Source: an uncultured Collinsella sp.
Lineage (GTDB): Bacteria > Actinomycetota > Coriobacteriia > Coriobacteriales > Coriobacteriaceae
Assembly (NCBI GenBank): GCA_900768435.1
Contig: CAAGCW010000030.1
Coordinates: forward strand, 62,001-126,000
Length of the DNA: 64,000 nucleotides
Direction of reading: 5' to 3'
Shown: positions 41,923 to 51,441 of the stretch, in pieces
How the letters are laid out: each line of letters begins with the position of its first letter
Numbering within the stretch: position 1 is the stretch's first letter
Program-made: the position numbers and the translations under genes
The notes under the pieces: model-generated
The model's input: only the letters and a program-made list of their open reading frames with translations
Told to the model about the DNA's origin: nothing
Database searches by the model: none

Positions 41923-42906
41923 TTACAATTGCGTGCGCGGTTTTTTGCGCAAAAAGTCGAAGTGCGTCTCGCTCAAGACGATCGACAGGAAGATGAGCGC
42001 GAAGCCAGCAAGCAGACGCGAGGTGAGCGCCTCCCCCATCAGCAGCACCGAAAACAACACGCCCGAAGGGGACTCCATCGATAGAAGCAATGAGCCCGTC
42101 GAAGCCGGGACGTGCGCCAAGCCGACGTTTTGGATGAGCAGCGCCACGCACGTGCAGCCCACCGAGAGAAAGGCCATCACGCCGATAAAGCTCGGCGTCC
42201 ACACGGACGCGGGCGCTTGGGTCTCGAATAACAGCGACGAGATAAGGCTCAAGACGCCATTGCCCACAAACATCCAAAACGTGATGACGTTGATGTCCAT
42301 CTTGCGGCCGTACTTAGCGGTCATCGCCATCTGAATGGCGAAGAAGACCGCGCCGGCCAGCGTGATAGCATCGCCGGCATTGAACTCGACGCTATCGAGC
42401 GCCACCAGGCCAATGCCCGCCAGGCACAGCAGCGCGGCGCCCAGGTTGTATCGGGTGAGTTTTTCGCCACTTAGGACATAACTTGCGAATGGGACCAAAA
42501 TACAGTAGGTACCCGTCAAGAATGCGTTTTTACCCGCCGTGGTCTGAGCCAGGCCGACCGTTTGCAACGCATAGGCGGCCCACATGAGCGCACCCATGCC
42601 CAGTCCAACAATTAGGTTGCGAGCGTTCAGGTGGGCGGCGATGCGCTTATGGAAGATGGCAAGCATCACCAATGCTGCCGGGAGAAAGCGAACATAGAGC
42701 AGCTCGAACACCGGAATGGTATCGAGCGCATCCTTCATGGTGGTGAAGGAATAGCCCCAAATGACCGCTACCGAAAGCAGCAAGACCTTCCAGAACAGCG
42801 GCGAGCGCGCACCGGCACCGCGAGAGGCACCGCCGGCACCCAGATCTTCGCGGGCCACAGGGCTATCGGGCAATTTTTCGACATCATCAACGGCATATTG
42901 GGCCAT
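41923..42906 (-). CDS. EamA-domain (DMT superfamily) transporter
   Basis: 327 residues: an acidic N-terminal stretch of about 40 residues, then ten membrane helices in two EamA repeats (ALMWAAYALQTVGLAQTTAGKNAFLTGTYCILVPF in the first, SVGCTCVALLIQNVGLAHVPASTGSLLLSMESP in the second). Such proteins export metabolites or amino acids; the substrate is not known. Start ATG 42906 follows GAGGATG. It is a single-gene unit with its own terminator. The coding frame stays open to 43044 but that part is an inverted-repeat region. Confidence 0.87.
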   Translation of the reverse strand: MAQYAVDDVEKLPDSPVAREDLGAGGASRGAGARSPLFWKVLLLSVAVIWGYSFTTMKDALDTIPVFELLYVRFLPAALVMLAIFHKRIAAHLNARNLIVGLGMGALMWAAYALQTVGLAQTTAGKNAFLTGTYCILVPFASYVLSGEKLTRYNLGAALLCLAGIGLVALDSVEFNAGDAITLAGAVFFAIQMAMTAKYGRKMDINVITFWMFVGNGVLSLISSLLFETQAPASVWTPSFIGVMAFLSVGCTCVALLIQNVGLAHVPASTGSLLLSMESPSGVLFSVLLMGEALTSRLLAGFALIFLSIVLSETHFDFLRKKPRTQL

Positions 42907-42977
42907 AAGGCATCCTCGCGCTCGGTCTGGGCGTGGTGTCCGCATGCGCATGGCCGCATGCCGCCTCATGGTCAAAT

Positions 42978-43013
42978 AAAAACGGGGCGCGCCGGACCCC
43001 CGGCACGCCCCGT
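42978..43013 (-). terminator. GC-rich hairpin with T-run upstream of the EamA gene
   Basis: AACGGGGCGTGCCGG / CCGGCGCGCCCCGTTTTT on the minus strand. It is about 230 bp beyond the end of the YhgE/Pip pair, with element B1 between, and is the likely end of that transcript. Confidence 0.8.
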
Positions 43014-43105
43014 TACTGTAGCAACAACCAAGCACCCCGCGCAATTCACCCCGCTAAAGCACGGGGTTCCGCCGTTCTACCGAACGGCGGACCGGCCGAC
43101 GCTGC

Positions 43106-43205
43106 GCGAGCCGCATTCACGCCAATCTGACGTTCAACTTCAAGGGCGCGACCAGAAGGTCAGCGCCCTCTCGTTTCGCGTCACCTTGGCGCAAATGCGG
43201 CTCGC
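43106..43205 (-). repeat. 100-bp fold-back element B1
   Basis: Outer stem GCGAGCCGCATT / AATGCGGCTCGC. Read on the minus strand it contains CCAAGGTGACGCGAAA, a small apical hairpin, and TTGAACGTCAGATTG. The last 15-mer is identical in B2 at 48528, where the outer stem is quite different. It lies 40 bases beyond the YhgE/Pip stop codon. The other parts of the 42907-43245 gap hold a terminator and a small CCGCCGTT / AACGGCGG hairpin. Confidence 0.7.
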
Positions 43206-43245
43206 TCGCTGGCATTACCACAACATCAGCGTTGACGTTGCTCTA

Positions 43246-45435
43246 CTAAATGAGCTTGGTTGATTCCAGCTTTTCGATGATCCAGTCGTTGGCCTTGATG
43301 ACCGGGCGGCGGAAGACGACGCCCAGGGCCAGCGACGGAATCAGATAGCTCGCCAAGATACCCAGCTCGATCCAGTACTCCATATGGTACGCACCGGCCA
43401 TGGCGGCATGCATGGCGTTGATGCCGTGAGTAAACGGCAGGAACGGATAGATCGCCTGGAACACGGGACCGGTCATCTCGATGGGGAACGTGCCGCCCGA
43501 TCCGCCGACCTGCATGACCAACAGCACAACGGCCAAGGCCTTACCGATATCGCCAAACGACACCGTAAGCGTGTAGACGATATTGGAGAACACGAGGCTC
43601 GCAACCCAACCCGCCAGCACAAACTGCAGCGAGTTGTCGCACTGGATGCCAAAGAACAGGATGTCGCCCGCGCACACGAGCGTTGCCTGCAGCAGGGCCA
43701 GACCGCCAAAGAACAGGTAGCGACCCAGGTAGATCTCGTGCAGGCGCACGGGAATAAGCTCGTTGATGAGCTCATCGTCGACCGAGACTTTCATCATGGC
43801 CGCCAGCACGATCGAGCCGACCCACAGCGACAGGATCGTGTAGAACGGCGCCATAGCCGAGCCGTAGTTGCGGATCGGATAAACCGGCTTGCGGTCGAGC
43901 GCGACGGGGCCGGAAAGCGACACGGCCAGGCCCTCGGGATCGTTGCCGATCATCGTCTTAATCGTCGTCAGGTCGCCCGACGTCAGGGCACCGTCGAGCT
44001 CGTCCTTAAACGCACTGATCTTGTCCGACGCCTCGCCCAGCTGATCGGAAGCCTTGTTGACCAGCTTTGCAGCCTTGGAGAGGCCCTTTGCCAGCGAACC
44101 GGATGCGTCGGTCAGGCCGTCGACGGCACTATCCAGGTCGCCCGAGATGCCATCGAGCGAGTCGAGGACGCCCGAAACCGTCTTCTTAAGCTCCTTTGCC
44201 TTAACCGAGAACGTGGAATCGTAGCTGGACTTGGCGCCCGAGATGCTCGCCTTGGCATCGGCGATGGCCTGGTCGACCTCGGTACGCGAGCTGTTGGCCG
44301 CTGCCATGCCGTCGGAAAGGGACTTTGCGGTTGCCTTGAGGTCCTTGGCGTTGTTGTGATACTCCACCGCGATCCTGCCCAGCGATGTTGCCACAGATTT
44401 GAGACTGTCCTTGAGCTTTTCGTCACTCACCTGGTCGGCAAAGCTGCGGAGCTTATCGGCCGTGTCGTCGATATCGTCGGCACGCGTATTAAGCGCCGTC
44501 GCAGCATCGTTGAGCTGGGATACCGTAAGGTCGACATGCTGGTTCGCGGCGTCGAACGCCTTCGAAAGCTCGGTGGACACGTTGTCAAACGAGCCCGCGC
44601 TTCCGTCGATTGCGGCGTTGATGGCGTCGTTGGCGGCTTTCAGCGCTTCCTTGGAATCGCTGATACCGCTTTTGGCGTCCTTCATCAGCTGCTTGGTGGA
44701 CTCATCGACCGTGCCCGTCTGCTGGAGCATACCGCTCGCCGACGTCAACGTATCGGACGTAGAGCTCAAAACGCCCGCCAGCGACGCAGCGTTGGCCTGA
44801 ACGTCTCGAAGGTCCTCGACCGAATCGCCGAGCGTCGAGGACAGGTTGGCGACAAAGTTGCCGACCTGGTCGGTGCTCATGTAATCGAGCAGGCTCGACA
44901 CCGTCTTAAGACCGATGGTCGTGATGGTTTTGGTAAAGGACTCGTTCACCTGGCTCTGAACGGCGCTCGAACCCTTCTCGGTCACGATCTGCGCGATGGC
45001 GTTGGCCTTCTGGTTCTCGTAGAACTCGATATCGGCGTGCTTCACGTTGGTCGAGAACAGCGTCATCATGTCGGTGCTAAACGTCTTGGGGATCACAACG
45101 GCGGCATAGTACGCGCCCGACTTCACGCCCTCGATAGCCTCGTCTCGGTCGTTGAGCACAACCCAATCGAAGCTCTCGTTACCGCGCAGGGTGGCGGTCA
45201 CGTTTTCGCCCACGTTGATCTCGACGGGAATCAGGTCGCTCTCGTAGCCCTCATCGGTGTTGACCACGGCGATCTTAAGATTGCCGGTGTTGCCATACGG
45301 ATCCCAGCTACCGGCGATGTTAAACCACGCGTACAGGCACGGCACGATAATGAGGCCCATCACGACAATCATGCCGATCACGGAGTGAGACACGTTTTGG
45401 ACATCGCGCTTAAACAGGTGCAGGATGTTCTTCAT
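43246..45435 (-). CDS. YhgE/Pip-domain membrane protein, second of a pair
   Basis: 729 residues. One membrane helix near the N-terminus (VIGMIVVMGLIIVPCLYAWFNI) is followed by the YhgE signature SWDPYGNTGNLKIAVVNTDEG. A long extracellular region of heptad-like and Ser/Ala/Asp-rich helices (about 180-500) comes next, and then five membrane helices in an ABC-2-type block (from about 530). The family includes the phage infection protein Pip and ESX/type VII-like accessory proteins; its role is not settled. It starts directly after the stop codon of the larger homologue, so the two are co-expressed and may form a hetero-oligomer. Confidence 0.9.
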   Translation of the reverse strand: MKNILHLFKRDVQNVSHSVIGMIVVMGLIIVPCLYAWFNIAGSWDPYGNTGNLKIAVVNTDEGYESDLIPVEINVGENVTATLRGNESFDWVVLNDRDEAIEGVKSGAYYAAVVIPKTFSTDMMTLFSTNVKHADIEFYENQKANAIAQIVTEKGSSAVQSQVNESFTKTITTIGLKTVSSLLDYMSTDQVGNFVANLSSTLGDSVEDLRDVQANAASLAGVLSSTSDTLTSASGMLQQTGTVDESTKQLMKDAKSGISDSKEALKAANDAINAAIDGSAGSFDNVSTELSKAFDAANQHVDLTVSQLNDAATALNTRADDIDDTADKLRSFADQVSDEKLKDSLKSVATSLGRIAVEYHNNAKDLKATAKSLSDGMAAANSSRTEVDQAIADAKASISGAKSSYDSTFSVKAKELKKTVSGVLDSLDGISGDLDSAVDGLTDASGSLAKGLSKAAKLVNKASDQLGEASDKISAFKDELDGALTSGDLTTIKTMIGNDPEGLAVSLSGPVALDRKPVYPIRNYGSAMAPFYTILSLWVGSIVLAAMMKVSVDDELINELIPVRLHEIYLGRYLFFGGLALLQATLVCAGDILFFGIQCDNSLQFVLAGWVASLVFSNIVYTLTVSFGDIGKALAVVLLVMQVGGSGGTFPIEMTGPVFQAIYPFLPFTHGINAMHAAMAGAYHMEYWIELGILASYLIPSLALGVVFRRPVIKANDWIIEKLESTKLI

Positions 45436-48216
45436 TTATGCCTCACCTCCTTTGGAGTGCTTGCCAAGCGGAGCGCTATCCCCATCATGAGCGGCCGTGT
45501 TGTCGATGCCCTGCGTTGTTCGGTGCGAGCCGATATGCGGCAAACGACCCGTGGGCTGGTCGCCGCCCTCGGTGCCGCACTCGCTGGCGTTGAGACCAAA
45601 CATGCGGCGGGCGGCGGGAATGGCTGCCGTGTGCTCGCGCATCTCGCGACGCAGGTCCTCATCCGAAAGCGCCGAGATACGCATCTGGGTGTTGAGGCTC
45701 GAGCGGATATATTCGATATTGATTAGCCAGGCACAGATGGCAATAACCGAGATGATCCAGATAACCAGCAAGATAATCTTGCCGTTATTGTCGATATCCA
45801 GAACCGTCGACAGGATAAAGAGCAGGACCTGAACGCCCACTACAGCGGCGAAGCCACCCTTGATGTAGTAGGGGTAACGGTGCTCAAAGGCCACCGCGTG
45901 GTCGAGCAGATCGCGGCGATACGAATCGGAATCGAGCATGACGCGCATGGCCGTGCGCAGGGAATAGCGCTGACGCGGCAGGTCGTTGGACTCGCAAATC
46001 ATCAGACCCGTCGTGGCAAGCTGCTTATCGAAGAGCAAGTTGAGGTTGAGTAGCAGCGGACGCAGCTGCAGGCCGATAAAGAGCGCGACGATCAAAAACA
46101 CACCCAGGATGCACAGGTTAAACAGATAGTTGAACGAGTACATGCCGCCAATCGTCTCGCGCAGCAGGTTGATGCCATAGGTAAAGGGCAGCAGCGGATG
46201 CAGCCACCGGAAGAAGTCGGGCATCATCTCGATGGGATACATGCCCGACGAGCCCGGGATCTGTACGATGACGAGGATGACGCCGATCGCCTTGCCGATA
46301 TGCTTAAACGCGCTGGACAGCGCATAGATGATGTTGACGTAGGTGAACGAAATGGCGATACCGCCCAGCACGAACAGCAGGGGGTTGACGCATTGCACGC
46401 CAATCACCAGGTCGCCCACCGTGACGATGATGGCCTGGAACGCACCCAAGATCACCAGCAGCAGCCAGCGACCAAAGTAGCCCTGACGCGCGGTAAAGGT
46501 GCCGATGCCTTCGCGGTCGACCTCGAGCTTGTAGATGGCGATGAGCACGTAGCCGCCTACCCAAAGCGCCAGGTTGGTGTAGAACGGGGCAATGCCCGAG
46601 CCAAAGCTGTTGACCGGGTAAATCGACTTGGAGGTCAGCTCGACCGGAGACGCCATAAAGTCGGCAACGTCATCGACGTCGACGCCCATCAGGTCGGACA
46701 ACTCGCCCACGGACTCGGAGGTCTGCAGCGCCGCGATGTCGTTGGCGGCGGTAGCAAGCTTGTCCTGAACCTTGGCAAGCGAGGTATCGGTCTGGGACAG
46801 CGTGGTCTTGGCCTGACTGAGCGTAGCGTTGAGCTGCGAAAGCGTGCCACGCGCACTTGCGATGGTGGGCGTGAGGCCCGATACGATTCCGGTCAGATCG
46901 CCCGAGACGGCAGCGAAGGAATCGAGCGCGCTCGAGGCCTTCGGCAGCGCGTTTTGACCCAGGTCCGTCTGGACCTGGCCAAGGTTGGTCGCACCGGTCT
47001 GAACTGCGTTATTGATAGCGTCGCTGGCGCCCGATACGGCCGTGGCGTCATTTGCCAAGGCACTCGACTGCGCGGAGAGGCCGTCCTTGATGCTCTGCAG
47101 CTTCTCGTTCTGTTCACGGAGCAAATCGATCGTCGATACAATGCGCGCGTCAATTTCCTCGGAGCCTGTCGATGTATCGTTGACGAGAATCTCCAAGTGT
47201 CCGATAACGGCCTTATTGTGGTCGATGGTCTCCTGAAGGGATTCAAGCGAATTGTCAATACGGGTGGTCGTAGATGTGACCGTGCCCGTCAGCTTGCCGA
47301 TGGCGGTGTTCGCGGAGGCCGACGTCTTGGTGAGCGCAAGGCTGCCTTCCGAGAGCGCTTTGGAGAGCGAGGTGATGGAGTTACCCGCCGAAGTGCGAGC
47401 CTCGCCCAGCAGGTCGCTGCCCTGGGAGATCGCCTGTGTCAGCGATGGCGTCTGATCCTGCAGGCCGACAAGCGCCGCATCGGCCGAGGCGATGGCGCCA
47501 CTCGTCTTATCGATGGCGGCATTCATGTCGCCAATCGAGTCGCGCACCTCACCCAAGGTATCGGATGCCTCGGACACCGAGTTCGCCAGCGAACCCTGCG
47601 TCTGGGTCGCTTTGTCTTTCAGATCGATACCGGCATCCTTGGCAATGCCGGCAACGGTCTCTCCCACCGTGGAGACAAATTCCGAGTTAATCTGCTCCTC
47701 GATAGTATTGGCACCGGCATCGGTAACCTTGGGCGCAATAGCGCTCTTCTTCTCATTGACGTAGTAGGTGAGCTTGGGCTGATGGTAGTTGCCGTCGAGC
47801 ATCGAAACCAAGTTATCCGAGAAGTTCTTGGGGATCACGATGGCCGCATAGTACTCACCGCTCTCGACGCCCTCCCTAGCGTCGGCCGTCGAATCGACGA
47901 AGGTCCAGCCCAGCTGGTCGTTCTCTTTGAGCTGATCGACGACCTTGTCGCCCGCGTTGAGCTCGCCCACCCAGTCGGTTTGGGTGCCCTGATCGTTGTT
48001 GGCGATGGCAATCTTGATGCCCTGGGTGTTTCCGTACGGATCCCAGTTGGCCACGATGTTGTACCAGGCATACAGCGAGGGGATTACGCACACGCCCAGG
48101 GTAATCACCAAGGCGACGGGGTTCACCAGCAATCGCTTAATGTCGCGCTTAAAGATTGCAAAGGAAACCTTTGCATTGGATAGCTTGCTGCCGAGACTCA
48201 CGCTTGGACCATCCAT
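45436..48216 (-). CDS. YhgE/Pip-domain membrane protein, first of a pair
   Basis: About 926 residues with the same plan as its neighbour: an N-terminal helix (LVNPVALVITLGVCVIPSLYAWYNI), NWDPYGNTQGIKIAIANNDQG, a coiled extracellular stalk of about 400 residues, and a five-helix block. It then adds a C-terminal extension with two more helices (about 790-860) and a polar tail. The start is uncertain: ATG 48216 or ATG 48252, neither with a clear ribosome site; the frame is also open to 48285. Two different YhgE proteins in one operon suggest a two-part complex. Function is not known with confidence. Confidence 0.88.
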   Translation of the reverse strand: MDGPSVSLGSKLSNAKVSFAIFKRDIKRLLVNPVALVITLGVCVIPSLYAWYNIVANWDPYGNTQGIKIAIANNDQGTQTDWVGELNAGDKVVDQLKENDQLGWTFVDSTADAREGVESGEYYAAIVIPKNFSDNLVSMLDGNYHQPKLTYYVNEKKSAIAPKVTDAGANTIEEQINSEFVSTVGETVAGIAKDAGIDLKDKATQTQGSLANSVSEASDTLGEVRDSIGDMNAAIDKTSGAIASADAALVGLQDQTPSLTQAISQGSDLLGEARTSAGNSITSLSKALSEGSLALTKTSASANTAIGKLTGTVTSTTTRIDNSLESLQETIDHNKAVIGHLEILVNDTSTGSEEIDARIVSTIDLLREQNEKLQSIKDGLSAQSSALANDATAVSGASDAINNAVQTGATNLGQVQTDLGQNALPKASSALDSFAAVSGDLTGIVSGLTPTIASARGTLSQLNATLSQAKTTLSQTDTSLAKVQDKLATAANDIAALQTSESVGELSDLMGVDVDDVADFMASPVELTSKSIYPVNSFGSGIAPFYTNLALWVGGYVLIAIYKLEVDREGIGTFTARQGYFGRWLLLVILGAFQAIIVTVGDLVIGVQCVNPLLFVLGGIAISFTYVNIIYALSSAFKHIGKAIGVILVIVQIPGSSGMYPIEMMPDFFRWLHPLLPFTYGINLLRETIGGMYSFNYLFNLCILGVFLIVALFIGLQLRPLLLNLNLLFDKQLATTGLMICESNDLPRQRYSLRTAMRVMLDSDSYRRDLLDHAVAFEHRYPYYIKGGFAAVVGVQVLLFILSTVLDIDNNGKIILLVIWIISVIAICAWLINIEYIRSSLNTQMRISALSDEDLRREMREHTAAIPAARRMFGLNASECGTEGGDQPTGRLPHIGSHRTTQGIDNTAAHDGDSAPLGKHSKGGEA

Positions 48217-48308
48217 CCTGTCGTTGAATCGAATCGTACTATCGATAACCATTGTACGTAGGCGTTTTGGCGTCTCGAAGCACAACGGTACTGAGTTTTG
48301 CGGGTAGC

Positions 48309-48347
48309 AATATACTACGAAGATGAGTTAACGTACAGTTGTACAGT
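48309..48347 (-). promoter_or_regulatory. Promoter of the YhgE/Pip operon with TGTAC repeat
   Basis: On the minus strand ACTGTACAACTGTACGT (48331-48347) holds two ACTGTAC copies and the palindrome GTACAACTGTAC is nearly symmetrical. CTGTAC (48333-48338) can act as -35, 18 bp before the -10 TATATT (48309-48314). A repressor at the repeat would shut the operon. Confidence 0.55.
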
Positions 48348-48423
48348 ATCCCAAAATACAGCCGGTCACAAAACCACAACCCGCACAAATTAGCAACCCA
48401 ATTAGCCATCGGGGACGCTCTCA

Positions 48424-48486
48424 AACGACCAGTCATTCAAGAACGTCCCCAACGACTAGTCGATTAAGAACGTCCCCAATGACTAC
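48424..48486 (+). repeat. 27-bp tandem repeat, 2.3 units
   Basis: Units 48424-48450 and 48451-48477 share AACGAC, AGTC and AAGAACGTCCCC with three differences; a partial third unit follows to 48486. An inverted GGGGACG precedes it at 48410. No coding role is visible. Confidence 0.7.
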
Positions 48487-48527
48487 TTTGGACCACGAAA
48501 ACGTCGCAGGTTGAGCATAAGTCAGCG

Positions 48528-48626
48528 AAAACGCCCCTAAGCGAGCAAGGTGACGTGAAAGAGGAGGGAAGCGTACTTCGGTACGCGACCGACGATTGAA
48601 CGTCAGATTGCCGCTTAGGGGCGTTT
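48528..48626 (+). repeat. 99-bp fold-back element B2
   Basis: Outer stem AAACGCCCCTAAGCG / CGCTTAGGGGCGTTT. Inside are GCAAGGTGACGTGAAA, the apical hairpin GCGTAC-TTCG-GTACGC, and TTGAACGTCAGATTG. It is related to B1 in the internal motifs only, and lies 48 bases beyond the htpG stop codon, in the opposite orientation to that gene. Confidence 0.7.
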
Positions 48627-48674
48627 GCAGCGTCGAGCTATTACGCGGTTTGGTAAAACCGCGTAACTACCTAA

Positions 48675-50699
48675 TTACATCAGCTCGCAGACAGCCGCGG
48701 CGAAGGCCACGGGGTCCTCGGGCAGAATGCCCTCGACCAGCAGGGCCTGGTCGTAGAGCAAGCCGGAGTACTGCTTGATCTTGTCGGCGTCGCCCGCCTT
48801 CTGGGCAGCGACGAGCTTGGCGAAGACCGGGTGCTTGGCGTTGAGTTCGAGCACGCGCTGGCTCTTGGGCATACCGTCGGGCGCGCCCTCGGGACCCTTC
48901 TGGAGCACCTTCTCCATCTCGAGCGAAAGCGGGCCCTCGGTGGTGATGCACGCGGGGGCATCGGTCAGACGCGCAGAGACGGCGACCTTCTCGACCTTGT
49001 CGCCGAGTGCCTCCTTCATGGCACCAAAGAGGTCCTCGTTTTCCTTGGTGGCGTCCTCGGCCTCCTTCTTCTCGTCCTCGGTCGCCAGGTCAAGATCGCC
49101 GGTCGCGACGTTCTTGAGCTCCAGGTGACGATCCTCGACCTCGGGCTCGGCACCGTCGGCAACGGCCTTCTCGGCAGCCTCGCGAGCGGCATCGTCCTCA
49201 TAGATCTTGGGCATATCGCGCGCCACGTACTCACGCATGGCCTGGAACGTAAACTCGTCCACATCCTGCGTCAGCAGCAGCACGTCGTAGCCGCGGTCGA
49301 GCACGCCCTTCACCACGGGCATCTTGGCCAGACGCTCACGCGAGTCGCCGGCGGCGTAGTAGATGGCCTTCTGGTCCTCGGGCATGCCCTTGGCATACTC
49401 GGCCAGGGTGATCATCTTCTGCTCCTTGGCAGACCAGAACAGCAGCAGGTCGGCGAGCTCGTCGGCCTTCATGCCATAGCTCGAGTAGATGCCGTACTTA
49501 AGGCCGCGGCCAAAGTTCTCAAAGAACTTCTCGTAGGCCTCGCGGTCGTTGTCGCGCATATCCTCAAGGTCGGCGGTAATCTTCTTTTCGACGCGCTTGG
49601 CGATGGCCTTGAGCTGACGGTTCTGCTGCAGCGTCTCGCGCGAGATGTTGAGCGACACGTCGGCAGAATCTACAACACCGCGGACAAAGTTGTAGTAATC
49701 GGGCAGCAGGTCGTCGCACTTTTCCATGATCAGGACGTTGGAGCTGTAGAGCGCCAAGCCCTTCTCGTAGTCCTTGCTGTACAGATCGAACGGAGCGCGG
49801 CCCGGCACAAACAGCAGGGCGTCGTACTCGAGCGTGCCCTCGGCGTGGAAGCTGATGGTGCGCGCCGGGTCGTCAAAGTCGTGGAACGTGGACTTGTAGA
49901 ACTCGTCATAGTCCTTCTGCTCAACATCGGAGCTGTGCTTCTTCCAGATCGGCGTCATTGAGTTGACGGTCTCGAGCTCCTGGTAGTCCTCGTACTCGGG
50001 CGTGTAGTCGTCGCCGGCGTCCTCGGGCTTGGGCTTTTGGCGGCTCTTGGACACCATCATCTGGATCGGGTAGCGCACATAGTTGCTGTACTGCTGAATC
50101 AGGCTCTTGAGGCCCCACTCGGTCAGGAAGCGATCGTAGGTCTCGGCCTCGCCGTCGGCGTCGAGTTTCTCGTTCTCGCGTAGCGTCAGGATGACATCGG
50201 TACCGTGCTCGGCGCGCTCGCCGTCCTCGATGGTGTAGCCCTCAAGACCGTCCGACTCCCACACATGGGCGACATCCTCGCCATAGGCGCGGCTGACGAC
50301 CTTCACATGGCTGGCGACCATAAAGGCCGAGTAAAAGCCCACGCCAAACTGGCCGATGATGTCGACATCCGAACCCTGCTGCTCGGCGTTCTCGGTCTTA
50401 AACTCCTCGGAACCGGAATGGGCGATGGTGCCCAGGTTGCGCTCGAGCTCCTCGGCGGTCATGCCGATACCGTTATCCGAGATGGTAATGGTGCGGGCGT
50501 CCTTATCAAAGGAGACGAGGATGGCTAGGTCGCCCTGGTCGAGCTTGACGCTCGAGTCCTGCAGGCTCTTAAAGTTGAGTTTATCGACGGCATCGCTCGC
50601 GTTAGAGATAAGCTCGCGCAGGAAGATTTCCTTATTGGTGTAGATGGAGTTGATCATGAGGTCGAGCAGTTTTTTGCTCTCGGTCTTAAATTGACGCAT
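48675..50699 (-). CDS. htpG: Molecular chaperone HtpG (Hsp90)
   Basis: 674 residues. The N-terminal GHKL ATPase domain has ELISNASDAVDKL, DNGIGM and GQFGVGFYSAF. The middle domain holds the catalytic Arg region SLNISRETLQQNRQLKAI, and the C-terminal dimerisation domain is shorter and acidic (residues about 515-560 rich in Glu and Asp). It is an ATP-dependent chaperone in the cytoplasm. Start ATG 50699 follows AAAGGAC. Single gene; no heat-shock CIRCE element (TTAGCACTC) is visible just upstream. Confidence 0.96.
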   Translation of the reverse strand: MRQFKTESKKLLDLMINSIYTNKEIFLRELISNASDAVDKLNFKSLQDSSVKLDQGDLAILVSFDKDARTITISDNGIGMTAEELERNLGTIAHSGSEEFKTENAEQQGSDVDIIGQFGVGFYSAFMVASHVKVVSRAYGEDVAHVWESDGLEGYTIEDGERAEHGTDVILTLRENEKLDADGEAETYDRFLTEWGLKSLIQQYSNYVRYPIQMMVSKSRQKPKPEDAGDDYTPEYEDYQELETVNSMTPIWKKHSSDVEQKDYDEFYKSTFHDFDDPARTISFHAEGTLEYDALLFVPGRAPFDLYSKDYEKGLALYSSNVLIMEKCDDLLPDYYNFVRGVVDSADVSLNISRETLQQNRQLKAIAKRVEKKITADLEDMRDNDREAYEKFFENFGRGLKYGIYSSYGMKADELADLLLFWSAKEQKMITLAEYAKGMPEDQKAIYYAAGDSRERLAKMPVVKGVLDRGYDVLLLTQDVDEFTFQAMREYVARDMPKIYEDDAAREAAEKAVADGAEPEVEDRHLELKNVATGDLDLATEDEKKEAEDATKENEDLFGAMKEALGDKVEKVAVSARLTDAPACITTEGPLSLEMEKVLQKGPEGAPDGMPKSQRVLELNAKHPVFAKLVAAQKAGDADKIKQYSGLLYDQALLVEGILPEDPVAFAAAVCELM

Positions 50700-50901
50700 G
50701 TGCAGTCCTTTCGCGCTACCCCCGTCCGCAAAAACGGCCCGGTTGCCCGAGCCGCATCGCAGACCTGCTATGTTCAGACTTAGATTTTATAACCCATTAG
50801 CGCGCATATATACATACGGAATCGAAAAACTGTATGTCCAAACGCTCTGATGCGCCAATTGCCAAGGAGTGTCCCCGACTGCCGGCAGGAAAGGAACGTC
50901 C

Positions 50902-51402
50902 CTATCTGCCATCTACGCGCTTGGCCATCCAAGCATGGGGCTGGCCCTCGTCTTCGTAGTCCACCGGGGCAATCTGCGTGTAGCCCGCCTTGGCATAGAG
51001 CGGCAGCACGTATTCCTGCGCATGCAGCTTAATGAGCTTGGCGCCGGCATCACGCGCGCACGTATCACTGGCCTCGACAATCTTGCTCGCCAGGCCGCGA
51101 CGGCGCATGCTCGGCAACACGGCCACGCGCCCCATAATGTAGGTCTCCCCCGCCGCGACGCCTTCGTCTAAGTCGCACGCCGGCAACACCGGAGCCTCTG
51201 CGTCAGCCGCGCGCTCAAGCTCTTCGGGAAACACGCGCGAGCAACCGGCAAGCTCGCCGTCTACATAGAGCGTCACATGAATGCAGTCAGAAGCCTCATC
51301 GATCTGGTCGAACTCGTTCTCGTAGCCCTGCTCGTCCATAAAAACGACGCGGCGCACCAACGCCGCGTCATCAAAGCATCCCGCCTTAAGTTGGATATCC
51401 AT
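50902..51402 (-). CDS. GNAT-family N-acetyltransferase
   Basis: 166 residues of the GNAT fold. The N-terminal part FMDEQGYENEFDQIDEASDCIHV resembles ElaA/YjcF-type relatives, and the acetyl-CoA loop is seen as VAVLPSMRRRGLASKIVEAS (Q/R-x-x-G-x-A/G pattern). The acceptor is unknown. Start ATG 51402 has AAGGGC upstream, so six residues of the longer reading are dropped. It follows cpsB by about 40 bp on the same strand and may be read from the same transcript. Confidence 0.87.
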   Translation of the reverse strand: MDIQLKAGCFDDAALVRRVVFMDEQGYENEFDQIDEASDCIHVTLYVDGELAGCSRVFPEELERAADAEAPVLPACDLDEGVAAGETYIMGRVAVLPSMRRRGLASKIVEASDTCARDAGAKLIKLHAQEYVLPLYAKAGYTQIAPVDYEDEGQPHAWMAKRVDGR

Positions 51403-51441
51403 GGCTGCCCTTTCATTCAATGCGAACGTTAGGGACAGCTT

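Noticed and set aside
48424..48486. A short CRISPR array
   Set aside because: The units are directly adjacent without unique spacers, and no cas gene is in the window.
43106..48626. Composite transposon bounded by B1 and B2
   Set aside because: No transposase lies between or beside them and the outer stems differ, so simple transposon ends are unlikely; kept only as a recombination possibility.
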